Assembly: GCF_947581915.1 (NCBI RefSeq)
Contig: NZ_CANPWG010000034.1
Span: 1-33,051 of the forward strand
Direction of reading: 5' to 3'
From: Candidatus Palauibacter scopulicola
GTDB taxonomy: Bacteria; Gemmatimonadota; Gemmatimonadetes; Palauibacterales; Palauibacteraceae
DNA length: 33,051 nucleotides
The stretch's first letter is position 1. Each line of letters starts with the position of its first letter. Position numbers and translations under genes: made by a program. Shown here one piece after another: positions 1 through 7,113 of this stretch. Under the pieces are notes generated by a model. That model was not told where the DNA came from. It made no database searches and saw only the letters and a list, made by a program, of their open reading frames with translations.

Positions 1-62
1 ACTGGTGAAAACACGCCGGTAAAGCTCTGCCATGAAGCGATTTACGGACGAGAACTAGCTAG
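1..62 (-). mobile_element. left copy of 62-bp terminal inverted repeat, probable insertion-element end
   Basis: Bases 1-62 are the exact reverse complement of 32990-33051; the match stops at base 63 (T against C). The segment is about 50% GC in a window of about 70% GC. Read outward (minus strand) it begins CTAGCTAG, and an ATG at 33-31 opens a frame running off the contig that encodes MAELYRRVFTS. Its RRxFT stretch recalls the N-termini of some IS-type transposase OrfA proteins, but 11 residues cannot establish this. The TAG ending the adjacent beta-propeller fragment (57-55) lies inside the repeat, so that gene is cut by it. The repeat itself is certain; its nature as an IS end is inference. 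Confidence 0.6.
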
Positions 63-812
63 TGCAGTTCCACGCCCAGCGCCCGTACGAAGACATTTTC
101 CGGGGGGTTCGTCCGTCGTGGTGGAGTACGGCCAGCCCTCCCGCGCGAGCGAGACGGCTCGAGCGGCCCCGGTCGCGGCTCCGGTAGGCCGAAACCTCCG
201 CCGGACTCGCGCCGTCGAGGATGGAAACCGGAGTCTCTTCGAGGGCCTGGAATGACCGGATCCAGACGATGGACCCATCGTCGTAGGCGCCGGGACCGTA
301 GACCAGAAAACCGTCGGCGCAGCCACGCGCCGCAGATGTCGGCCAGAAATCGATCGGCCGGTCCTCGACGAGTTCCCCGTCCAGTGTGAGCACGGAGGCG
401 CGGCCCGGTTCCAGCACGAGGATGCGGTCGTTGGAAACCGCCAGCGCCTCGGGACTCTCGGCTTCGCCGGGTCCCTGGCCGCGTGGAACAAAGGCGGCTT
501 CGAGCGATCCGTCGGGGTTGAAGACATGCACGAACGGCGGACTTGCATCGAGCGCCACGATGAAGCGGCCGTCCGGCGTCAACTGCGCGTCGAGAATCCG
601 CCGAAAGGCCTCGGCCTCCGAAGCAGGGTTCACTTCCACCCCGATTCGCACGCCGGACCCGATGGCGCCTCCAGCGACGCGGAGACGTCAATCAGCTCCC
701 GATCGTCCGCAACTCGCAACTCCGTGACGTCGCCCTCACGCCCACAAGCGAGGAGGCTCGCCAGGAGTAGCAACGCGCCGTGGGACAGGTCCACTCTCGG
801 GCTGTACGGCAT
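55..812 (-). pseudogene. frameshifted and 3'-truncated 6-bladed beta-propeller lipoprotein
   Basis: The 5' part (812 down to about 650) encodes a lipoprotein-type leader (SHGALLLLASLLAC, Cys lipobox) followed by VTELRVADDRELIDVS, then runs into a stop at 632-630. The propeller sequence continues in another frame (651-55, about 198 residues) with typical blade turns: LTPDGRFIVALDAS, VHVFNPDGSLEAAF, RGQGPGEAESPEALAV and DRILVLEPG. A single-base indel near 650-690 would join the two. The second frame ends after about half the usual length of this family, at a TAG inside the terminal repeat, so the 3' half is missing. Such lipoproteins are usually about 350-400 residues, outer-membrane or periplasmic, and of unknown function. 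The start may be the ATG at 812 or the GTG at 791. Sequencing error as the cause of the frameshift cannot be excluded. Confidence 0.65.
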
Positions 813-885
813 GGGAGGAGTCTACCGGACTCCGAACTGCGTGGACACTCCGAAGAGTACGTAGCGCAGCCTGGCTCCGGCGGCG

Positions 886-2334
886 TCAGTTATCGCAGCG
901 GCGCAGGTGGGGGCCGGAGCGGTCTTTGGGCTCCAAGACGAGGAGGACGCGGGCCTGCCCGGCCTCTGAGACGACGACCCGCGGCGTCGGCGACTCGAAG
1001 CCGCCGCAGTCGGCCCGCACCTGGTACGAGCCCGGAGGCAGATCCTCCATCGTGAAGCGACCCCTTCCATCGGTCACGGCCCGCACATCTGTGCCGACCA
1101 GCACCACGGGCACCGCGGAGAAGCCCCGTCCCGTGTTCCCGTTCACCACCCGACCCACGACGGATCCCGGCATCGTGACGGGGACGACCAGACGAGCCGC
1201 GGCGCCGGGTTCGGCGCGGAGCGTGGCGGTCTCGCCCGGGTGGGGGCCGTAGGAGGGCACAAGCGCGATGTCGGTTCCCGACGGGAGGTCACAGAGCCGG
1301 AAGCGGCCCGTCGAATCGGACCGCACCTCGAGCTCGCGGAGTTCAGGCGGCTCCTCCTCCCCAGCCGGCGCGAACGACGCCCGGATGCGGGCCGCCGGCA
1401 GCCGTACCTCGGTGAGCCGGTCCTCGACCGTCCCGTCGAGTGTCACCTCGGTGGTGCCGCCGGCCGGCTCGCAGAGCTTCACGTCGATCTGCGGAACCTC
1501 CCCCCCTATCCGCGCCAGCCAATCGGACCACAAGATGATGGCCCCGCAGCGAACCGTGTGAGTGTTGAGCGCAAAGAGCGGGATGGGAGACGAAGTCGGG
1601 TACAGTTCAGCGGCGCCCAGATCCGCCACGGACAGTTCGTCCAACAGTCGCGCGGGCGACTCCACGGTGGACTGGTGCGTGCCGGCCGGATTGAGCGACG
1701 CCGGCTTGCTGGTCCCCCAGCCATCGACTGTCCCAATAAGTCTCCGGTCGTACCAGACCTGCACCGTGGGACACCGGGACAGGGGGGCCCGCATCTGCAG
1801 GTTTGACAGGAAGTGCGGCAACCGGGTGAAGCCCGCGCTTCGGGTTCTGATCCACTCCGGCTCGAAGTACGTGCCCCAGCCCTCCTCCAGCCGGTCGTAG
1901 AAGCCCGTCTCGACCAGGCGGAGCGGTCGGCCCTCGACATCCACCTCCAGCGGCGCCAGCTCGACCGGGTCCACCGACAGCCGCACATCGAGCGGGGCCG
2001 CCCCGTCGGGTCCCACTTCCAGCGGCACGCTGTACGCGGCAAACCCGATGCGCCGTACGCCGAGCACATACTCACCCGGCGCGATGCCGTCGAAGGAGAA
2101 GGCGCCGCTCGCGCCCGTAACGGTTTCAGCCACTGCGACGTCCCCTCCCGCCAGCCGAACGGCGGCGCCCTCGACGGGCACGCCGGTGTCCTCGGCGCGG
2201 ACCACCCCCGCCACCCGACCCGGTTCCTGCCCCGCCGCCGCCATCGGCCACGCGACACTCAGGGCTATCGCCGCAAGCAGCAGGTGCCGCGTGCCGGAGC
2301 GATCGTCCCGCCGGGCGAAGGCTGCCGGTCTCAC
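886..2334 (-). CDS. secreted carboxypeptidase-regulatory-domain protein with plug-like segment
   Basis: A 482-residue exported protein. The GTG start at 2334 overlaps the TGA of the upstream propeller fragment (GTGA) and is preferred to a TTG 42 nt upstream. The signal peptide has core LLLAAIALSVAWPMAAAGQ. A first carboxypeptidase-regulatory (Ig-like) domain follows at about residues 40-125 (VAGVVRAEDTGVPVEGAAV ... GEYVLGVRRIGFA). A segment GFYDRLEEGWGTYFEPEWI at about 145-170 then resembles the start of TonB-receptor plug regions in related proteins. A second regulatory domain closes the protein (VVGRVVNGNTGRGFSAVPV ... PGSYQVRADCGG). There is no 22-strand barrel, so it is not a full TonB receptor. 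It is paralogous in layout to 16193-17278. Function is unknown; a cell-surface or periplasmic binding role is a guess. Confidence 0.75.
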   Translation of the reverse strand: MRPAAFARRDDRSGTRHLLLAAIALSVAWPMAAAGQEPGRVAGVVRAEDTGVPVEGAAVRLAGGDVAVAETVTGASGAFSFDGIAPGEYVLGVRRIGFAAYSVPLEVGPDGAAPLDVRLSVDPVELAPLEVDVEGRPLRLVETGFYDRLEEGWGTYFEPEWIRTRSAGFTRLPHFLSNLQMRAPLSRCPTVQVWYDRRLIGTVDGWGTSKPASLNPAGTHQSTVESPARLLDELSVADLGAAELYPTSSPIPLFALNTHTVRCGAIILWSDWLARIGGEVPQIDVKLCEPAGGTTEVTLDGTVEDRLTEVRLPAARIRASFAPAGEEEPPELRELEVRSDSTGRFRLCDLPSGTDIALVPSYGPHPGETATLRAEPGAAARLVVPVTMPGSVVGRVVNGNTGRGFSAVPVVLVGTDVRAVTDGRGRFTMEDLPPGSYQVRADCGGFESPTPRVVVSEAGQARVLLVLEPKDRSGPHLRRCDN

Positions 2335-2963
2335 GGCGCGCCTCCGGCGGCTCCCCGCTCGGTATCCCCGCCCCAAGAAACAACACGCAGCGTGGGGAAC
2401 GGAAGCCGGGCCGACAGCAGGGCGCCGCCAGGATACAAGTCCCGAACGGTATCGAGATCGCCATCCATTAGGCTGCCTGCCCCGCCGTCCAAGTCGAATA
2501 CGTACGTGGAAATGTCTGGAGCCTCACCCCTTCTCCGGCGCTCCCGCGTCACAAAGGCCACCTGGAGTATCACCGCGTTGAGGTCCTCGTCGGCTTGTAC
2601 CGCCACTGTCCCATGGTATCCTTCCTCCGGCGTTCCGGTCGCAATGGCCCCATTGGGCATCTCCTCCAAGTACACCGGCGACAGGCCGTCCAAAGCGGAC
2701 CACCAGAGCAATCGTCCGTGTGCGTCGTACTTCCTGAGTTCTGGCAGAAACACCGGCGCCACGACAATCTGCCGCGATGCTTCCAGGCAAGCCACCTTGG
2801 AACGGTGGAGGATGGCCGAGACGCGATGATTGTCGGTATCGTAGAAGTGGCCGAAAGACCGCAGCCACTCTCCCTCCAGGGTAAAAACGTGTATCGACCC
2901 AGGCCGCTGCAGGTCCCTGCCGGCGACGACGAGTTCCGAACCCAGAATACACCAGGTATTGGC
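2331..2963 (-). pseudogene. 5'-truncated 6-bladed beta-propeller protein (C-terminal half)
   Basis: The frame from 2963 (just after an in-frame TGA at 2966-2964) to the stop at 2331 reads like propeller blades: GSELVVAGRDLQRPGSIHVF, TLEGEWLRSFGHFYDTDNH, PELRKYDAHGRLLWWSALDG and GAIATGTPEEGYHGTVAV. The first possible start codon (GTG, 2795) lies well inside this homologous stretch. The N-terminal half, including any signal peptide, is therefore gone. Its stop overlaps the GTG of the next gene (2334) by 4 nt, so the operon downstream is preserved. Directly upstream is a regulator that has lost its C-terminus, which suggests a deletion joined the two. The family assignment is by pattern recognition, with moderate certainty. 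Confidence 0.6.
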
Positions 2964-3024
2964 TCAGGGTCGTCCTGCCGCCCTGTGCGTCACGCCCAGC
3001 CAACCCAGACCGGCCGCCGCACGG

Positions 3025-3429
3025 CAGCGCGGTTCTGAGGGCGGGAGGCAGCGTCGCTTCCCCGGCTTGCTCGGCCAGGCGCAGGAGTGGGACCGACCCG
3101 CGGGCGGCTTCGATCTCGAGCGGGAGTTCGGTGTGGAGGTCCGCGAACCAGACGACGGCCGACGTCTTGACGTCGCTCAGCCGGCGCACGGCTTCGGGTT
3201 CGCGATCCGTGACGAGGATGAGGGGAATCCACAGCCTCTTCCGTTCGATGTCCCGCAGGAGTTCGATCGTCTCCGCCGGGATAGGATGGCGGCAACCGAG
3301 AATCAGACACTCCACGGGGCCATCGCCGTTCGTGAACTGAACGGCATCCGTCACAACCCGTGCGGCCGTGCCGGCCGCTCGCGCGATCAGCGCCGCGTCG
3401 TTTTCCGAGCCCGCGAGAACGATGATCAT
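3025..3429 (-). pseudogene. 3'-truncated receiver-like regulator
   Basis: The ATG at 3429 is preceded by a strong Shine-Dalgarno sequence (GGAGGAGGT, 5 nt spacing). About 135 residues look like a compact alpha/beta receiver-type domain: MIIVLAGSENDAALIARAAG, GPVECLILGC, ERKRLWIPLILVTDREPEAV and SAVVWFADL, ending in a helix LPPALRTAL. In proteins I recall with this layout, a DNA-binding helix-turn-helix domain follows the LPPALR segment. Here the sequence becomes low-complexity and the frame runs on to 2524 across the propeller remnant in a different reading frame. I therefore read it as a regulator that has lost its output domain. The conserved Asp of phosphorylated receivers is not evident. 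It would have controlled the neighbouring surface-protein operon; that is inference. Confidence 0.45.
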
Positions 3430-3478
3430 CCGCTACCTCCTCCGACTCCTCCGAACGTTTCCGATGCACCCCCCACTT

Positions 3479-3484
3479 CTTATA
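3479..3484 (-). promoter_or_regulatory. possible -10 element of the 3429 regulator operon
   Basis: The minus strand reads TATAAG here, 49 nt before the ATG at 3429. It is a close match to the sigma-70 -10 consensus in otherwise GC-rich DNA, but no good -35 box lies 16-18 nt upstream. The rest of the 163-nt gap between apgM and the regulator (3430-3592) shows no gene or clear hairpin. Confidence 0.3.
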
Positions 3485-3592
3485 CGTCGCCCGAGGGTGA
3501 TACTTCGCTCTTGTTGGATGAGCGGTGAGGCTGGATGGGGGCGTCGGAATCGCCGAAAACCCGCTTGGGCTGTACGGATTCGCGCGTTCGGG

Positions 3593-4798
3593 CTAGGCTC
3601 CGAACTTCGTGAGGCGACCGGCGCTGGCCGTGGCGAGGCGCATGAGGTCGCAGCCTCGGACGCGGCCGTGGACGCCGGCGCGGCAGGCGGTCTCGCCGAA
3701 GGTGGTGGCGGCGTCGTTGCGGGCCGGGGGGCCGTGGAGGAGGAAGGGCACGGGGTGCCAGCTGTGGCTGCTCATGACGGAGGGGGTCGAGTGGTCGCCG
3801 GTCACGAGGATGACGTCGGGGCCCGCATCGACGAGGTCGGGGACGATGACGTCCGCTTCCTCGATGGCGGCTACCTTGCGGTCGAAGTCGCCGTCTTCTC
3901 CGGCCTTGTCGGGAGGCTTGAAGTGGAGGAAGAAGAAATCGTAGTCGGCGAACCGCGCCTTCAGGGCGTCGACGAGCGGGGGGGCGCCCGCGGGCACCGT
4001 GCGCGCGTCCATGCCGACGAGGCGCGCGACGCCGCGGTACATGGGGTACGCGGCGGCTGCGGCGGCGCGCATGCCGAACACGTCGCTGAAGCGGGGCCAG
4101 CCGGGCTGGCTGGAGACGCCGCGCAGGAGCGCCATGTTCGCCTGCGCGTGGCCGGCGAGCCGTTCGGCGGCGGCTTCGAGCCAAGCGGCGAGGAGTCGCG
4201 CGGTCGGCTCGGATGCCGCGTTCCGCGCGACGGGGGCTCGGGTCGGCAGCCCGGGCTGGCCGGGGTCGGTGTCGTTCACGGCGTCGCCCGCCGGCCCATC
4301 GGGGTGCAGGACGAGGACGAAGCGGTGTTCCTTCACGTGGCGCACGGTGCAGCGGGCGCCGTCGAGTTCGATGCCGTTGAGCCGGGCGGCCAGGGGGGCG
4401 GCTTCCTCGCACGGGATGCGGCCCGCGCGGCGGTCGGCCACCCGGCCGTGGGCGTCGAGGGTGCAGAAGTTGGCGCGCACGGCGATGTCGCCCGGCCGGA
4501 GGGGGAATTCGATGCCGAGGGCTTCGAGCACGCCGCGGCCGGTCTCGTACACGAGGGGGTCGTAGCCGAACAGGGCCAGGTGGCCGGGGCCGCTGCCCGG
4601 GGTGATGCCCGGCGCAACGGGGTCGTGGAGGCCGCACGTTCCGGCGCGGGCGAGTTCGTCGAGGTGCGGGGTGCGGGCGGCCTCGAGTTCGGTCGGTCCG
4701 CCGGGCTCGCGCGGCAGCCCGCCCAGCCCGTCGAGCACGTAGAGCAGCACCTTGCCCCCGCCGCCTCCGGCGAGACGGGCGATCCGGTCGAGTTCCAT
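3593..4798 (-). CDS. apgM: 2,3-bisphosphoglycerate-independent phosphoglycerate mutase, archaeal type
   Basis: A cytosolic glycolytic and gluconeogenic enzyme interconverting 3- and 2-phosphoglycerate. The 401 residues match the usual length of the archaeal-type family (alkaline-phosphatase superfamily). Visible motifs are the metal-binding Asp in LLYVLDGLGG (residue 23), the nucleophilic Ser in GSGPGHLALFGYDP (residue 69), the late metal-binding stretch HFKPPDKAGEDGDFDRKV near 300, and VTGDHSTPS followed by HSWHPVPFLL. The ATG at 4798 has no Shine-Dalgarno sequence, but a -10-like TACGTT lies 7 nt upstream, suggesting a leaderless mRNA. It is divergent from ccmA across 53 nt. Confidence 0.92.
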   Translation of the reverse strand: MELDRIARLAGGGGGKVLLYVLDGLGGLPREPGGPTELEAARTPHLDELARAGTCGLHDPVAPGITPGSGPGHLALFGYDPLVYETGRGVLEALGIEFPLRPGDIAVRANFCTLDAHGRVADRRAGRIPCEEAAPLAARLNGIELDGARCTVRHVKEHRFVLVLHPDGPAGDAVNDTDPGQPGLPTRAPVARNAASEPTARLLAAWLEAAAERLAGHAQANMALLRGVSSQPGWPRFSDVFGMRAAAAAAYPMYRGVARLVGMDARTVPAGAPPLVDALKARFADYDFFFLHFKPPDKAGEDGDFDRKVAAIEEADVIVPDLVDAGPDVILVTGDHSTPSVMSSHSWHPVPFLLHGPPARNDAATTFGETACRAGVHGRVRGCDLMRLATASAGRLTKFGA

Positions 4799-4805
4799 GC
4801 GGCGG

Positions 4806-4835
4806 AACGTATGAGCGGTCCCGGCGGCTGGCCAA
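4806..4835 (-). promoter_or_regulatory. putative leaderless promoter of apgM
   Basis: On the minus strand: TTGGCC (4835-4830), an 18-nt spacer, TACGTT (4811-4806), then 7 nt to the ATG at 4798. Transcription starting 6-8 nt after the -10 would begin at or next to the start codon. The -35 matches consensus at TTG; the -10 fits the TANNNT pattern. Confidence 0.5.
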
Positions 4836-4851
4836 TCGCGCGGGCGCGCCG

Positions 4852-5502
4852 GTGAGCCTCGCGGTCGCCGCGGAGGGCGTCACCCGGCGCTTCGGCCGCC
4901 GCTGGGCGCTGCGCGGGGTCGACCTCGCCGTGCCGCGCGGGGCGGTCGTCGCCCTGCTCGGCGCGAACGGGACGGGCAAGACGACGCTGCTCCGCCTCAT
5001 CTCGACGCTGCTCCGGCCGACGGCGGGCCAGTTGAGGGTCCTGGGTCATACCCTCCCCGCGGGCGGGGACGAGATCCGGGCGCGCACCGCGTTCATGACG
5101 GCCGGCGGGCACGCGTACGAGGAGTTGACCGGGGTTGAGAACCTGCGCTTCGCGGCTCGCATGTCGGGGACGGACGCCACGGACGCCGACCTGCGGGGCG
5201 CGCTGGCCGCGGTCGATCTCGGCGGAGCGGCGGACGTCCCGGTGCGCGCGTGGTCGACCGGAATGCGCCAGCGTCTCGAGCTGGCGCGGCTTCGGCTCCG
5301 CCCGCTGGAACTGGTGCTGCTCGACGAGCCCTTCGTGAGCCTGGACGAGGACGGCGTGGGCCTCGTGCACGAGGCGGTGCGCGGGTGGCGCGAGGCCGGC
5401 GCCGCCGTGGTCATCGCCTCGCACCGGGTCGAGGACGCGACCCGACACGCCGACGAGGTCGTGCGGCTGGCGGGCGGCCGGGTGGCCGCCGAAACCGCAT
5501 GA
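4852..5502 (+). CDS. ccmA: cytochrome c maturation ABC transporter ATP-binding protein CcmA
   Basis: The ATPase subunit of the CcmABCD complex, which releases heme-loaded CcmE during System I cytochrome c biogenesis. It has 216 residues, typical for CcmA. The Walker A is GANGTGKT (37-44), the signature is WSTGMRQR (a degenerate LSGGQ, usual in this family), the Walker B is LVLLDEPF, and the H-loop is ASHR. The GTG at 4852 is the first usable start before the conserved LAVAAEGVTRRFG. Its stop overlaps the ccmB start (ATGA), and ccmC and a ccmD-like gene follow. Specific CcmA identity rests mostly on this context. No ccmE, F, G or H gene is in the window. Confidence 0.9.
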   Translation: MSLAVAAEGVTRRFGRRWALRGVDLAVPRGAVVALLGANGTGKTTLLRLISTLLRPTAGQLRVLGHTLPAGGDEIRARTAFMTAGGHAYEELTGVENLRFAARMSGTDATDADLRGALAAVDLGGAADVPVRAWSTGMRQRLELARLRLRPLELVLLDEPFVSLDEDGVGLVHEAVRGWREAGAAVVIASHRVEDATRHADEVVRLAGGRVAAETA

Positions 5503-6179
5503 GCGCGCTCGCGCGGCGAGCCGCCGCCATCCTGTGGAAGGACATCCTCTCGGAGACCCGCACGCGGCAGGGCTTCACGGCGATGCTCTCCTTCGCCGCG
5601 CTCGTCCTCTTCATGTTCAGCTTCGCCATCGGGGTGGACAACGACCTGCTCGGACGGCTGGCCGGCGGCCTCCTCTGGGTGGCGATCGTCTTCACCGGCA
5701 CCCTCTCCCTCGGCCGGACCTTCCAGAACGAGGAACTCGCGGGCGGCACCCACCTGCTGCGGCTCTATCCCGGCGACGTGCGCGCGATCTACCTGGGCAA
5801 GCTGGCCGGCAACCTCGTCGTGCTCGCCGCGCTCGAGGTCCTCCTCTTCCCCGCCGCCGCGATCCTGTACAGCGTCGACTTCGCCGCGCAGGCCGGCCCA
5901 CTCCTCCTTGTGGCCGTCCTCGGCACCTTCGGCTTCTCCGTCATCGGGACGTTCTTCTCCGCGCTCACCGTCCACCTGCGTGCGCGCGAACTCCTGCTGC
6001 CGCTCCTCCTCTTCCCCGCCCTCGTCCCCGTCGTCCTCGGGAGCGTCGGGGCCACGGAAGCGTTCCTGGCGGGCGACCCGCTCGGACGGGCCGGCGGGTG
6101 GCTGAGGTTACTCGCGTCCTACGACGTGATATTGTTCGTCGTCTGTGTCTGGGTCTTCCCCGTCGTCCTCGAGGAGTGA
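5499..6179 (+). CDS. ccmB: heme exporter permease CcmB
   Basis: A 226-residue integral membrane protein, the permease partner of CcmA. The start ATG overlaps the ccmA stop in ATGA, which decides it over upstream in-frame codons. The N-terminal RRAAAILWKDILSETRTRQG is the characteristic cytoplasmic lead-in of CcmB (WKDL.SE.R). Six hydrophobic segments follow, with the conserved FQNEELAGG / LRLYPGDVRAIYLGK loop after the second. Length and order fit CcmB well. It ends 10 nt before ccmC. Confidence 0.92.
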   Translation: MSALARRAAAILWKDILSETRTRQGFTAMLSFAALVLFMFSFAIGVDNDLLGRLAGGLLWVAIVFTGTLSLGRTFQNEELAGGTHLLRLYPGDVRAIYLGKLAGNLVVLAALEVLLFPAAAILYSVDFAAQAGPLLLVAVLGTFGFSVIGTFFSALTVHLRARELLLPLLLFPALVPVVLGSVGATEAFLAGDPLGRAGGWLRLLASYDVILFVVCVWVFPVVLEE

Positions 6180-6189
6180 TGCGGGTTCA

Positions 6190-6849
6190 ATGAATAGACT
6201 GGCCAAGCTCGGGTGGATCGCGATCGCCCTCATCGCCGTCAGCACCGTGCTCGGACTCGCCGTCCTGCCCGCCGACGGGCTGCAGGGCGAAGTCCAGCGC
6301 CTGCTCTACGTCCACGTGCCGGTCGCGTGGGTGATGATGCTCGCCTTCTTCGTCGTCTTCCTCATGAGCATCCTCTATCTCGTACAGCGCCGGCTGAAAT
6401 GGGACCTGCTCGCGGTTTCCGCCGCGGAACTCGGCGTGGTCGCCGCTGTCCTCACGCTCATCCTCGGCACCCTGTGGGGCCGGCCCACGTGGGGGATCTG
6501 GTGGGCGTGGGACCCGCGAGTCACAACCACGGCGCTCCTCGTACCCATCTACACGGGATACCTCGTCGTGCGGTCGATGGCGGAGGATCCGGACCGGCGC
6601 GCGCGCTGGGCGGCCGTGATCGGTCTCATCGCGTTCGTCCAGGTCCCGATCGTGTACCTGTCGGTGTTCTGGTGGCGGAGCCTGCACCAGCCCCCGTCGT
6701 CCCCGCAGTCGATGTGGAGCGCGTACGGGCTCGTGATGCTGCTCGGATTCCTCGCGTACACGCTCCTGTTCGCCTACCTGTGGCTGCGGCGCTACCGGCT
6801 GGCTGCAACGGAACTCGAACTCGAACTGTCGGGACCGGAGGAAGGGTGA
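6190..6849 (+). CDS. ccmC: cytochrome c biogenesis heme-handling protein CcmC
   Basis: A 219-residue membrane protein with six predicted helices that presents heme to CcmE in the periplasm. The tryptophan-rich motif WGRPTWGIWWAWDPR (residues 96-110) is diagnostic. The two heme-ligand histidines lie in the flanking loops: His42 in YVHVPVAW and His167 in WWRSLHQP. The ATG at 6190 is 10 nt after the ccmB stop and precedes the first helix directly. An in-frame GTG/ATG further upstream would overlap ccmB and is not needed. Confidence 0.95.
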   Translation: MNRLAKLGWIAIALIAVSTVLGLAVLPADGLQGEVQRLLYVHVPVAWVMMLAFFVVFLMSILYLVQRRLKWDLLAVSAAELGVVAAVLTLILGTLWGRPTWGIWWAWDPRVTTTALLVPIYTGYLVVRSMAEDPDRRARWAAVIGLIAFVQVPIVYLSVFWWRSLHQPPSSPQSMWSAYGLVMLLGFLAYTLLFAYLWLRRYRLAATELELELSGPEEG

Positions 6850-6856
6850 ACCGGGT

Positions 6857-7009
6857 ATGAACGAACACTGGCTGTTCATCGGCGCCGGATACGGCATCAC
6901 CTGGGTCACCCTGTGCTGGTATCTCCTCCGCCTGCGACGCCGGGAACGCGCGGCGGCCGCGGCTTCGGGCCGGGGCGGCGAGGGAGCCGGAGCGGGGTCT
7001 CGGGGGTAG
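6857..7009 (+). CDS. ccmD: CcmD-like small membrane protein
   Basis: A 50-residue frame starting 7 nt after ccmC: MNEHWLFIGAGYGITWVTLC, one membrane helix, then a basic RLRRRER stretch and an Ala/Gly-rich tail. Size, a single N-terminal helix, the positively charged cytoplasmic side and the position right after ccmC all match CcmD, which tethers CcmE to the CcmABC complex. Sequence conservation in CcmD is too low for a motif-based call, so the assignment is mainly by context. It closes the ccm cluster; the sigma-factor gene follows after 104 nt. Confidence 0.75.
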   Translation: MNEHWLFIGAGYGITWVTLCWYLLRLRRRERAAAAASGRGGEGAGAGSRG

Positions 7010-7025
7010 AAGCAGTCGGGAAAAC

Positions 7026-7090
7026 GTGCGGTTCGCTTCCATTTCCTCTATTATTTGAGGTTTGTACCAAAGAATGATCGGACAACCGAC
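7026..7090 (+). promoter_or_regulatory. AT-rich probable promoter region of the sigma-factor gene
   Basis: The only AT-rich patch in this area lies between the ccm cluster and the sigma gene. TATTAT at 7049-7054 is a good -10 candidate but has a poor -35 partner (GTGCGG) at 17 nt. A TTGAGG at 7055-7060 could serve as a -35 but lacks a -10. A leader of about 60 nt before the ATG at 7114 would result, so this gene does not show the leaderless layout seen elsewhere in the window. Confidence 0.3.
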
Positions 7091-7113
7091 CCGGGTCAGG
7101 ATTCGGACTTAAT

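Noticed and set aside
1-62. Integron attC-like recombination site in the repeat
   Set aside because: No RYYYAAC...GTTRRRY core pair is present, and no integrase gene is in the window.
3480-5000. A 506-codon Arg/Pro-rich minus-strand frame over apgM
   Set aside because: The apgM frame carries all catalytic motifs; this one is a compositional shadow.
4852-7009. Complete cytochrome c maturation system
   Set aside because: Only CcmA, B, C and a CcmD-like protein are encoded. Downstream is the sigma factor; CcmE, F, G and H are not in the window.
7049-7059. Bacteroidota-type promoter (TAnnTTTG) upstream of the sigma gene
   Set aside because: TATTATTTG lacks the right TA-to-TTTG spacing, and no TTTG at -33 is present.
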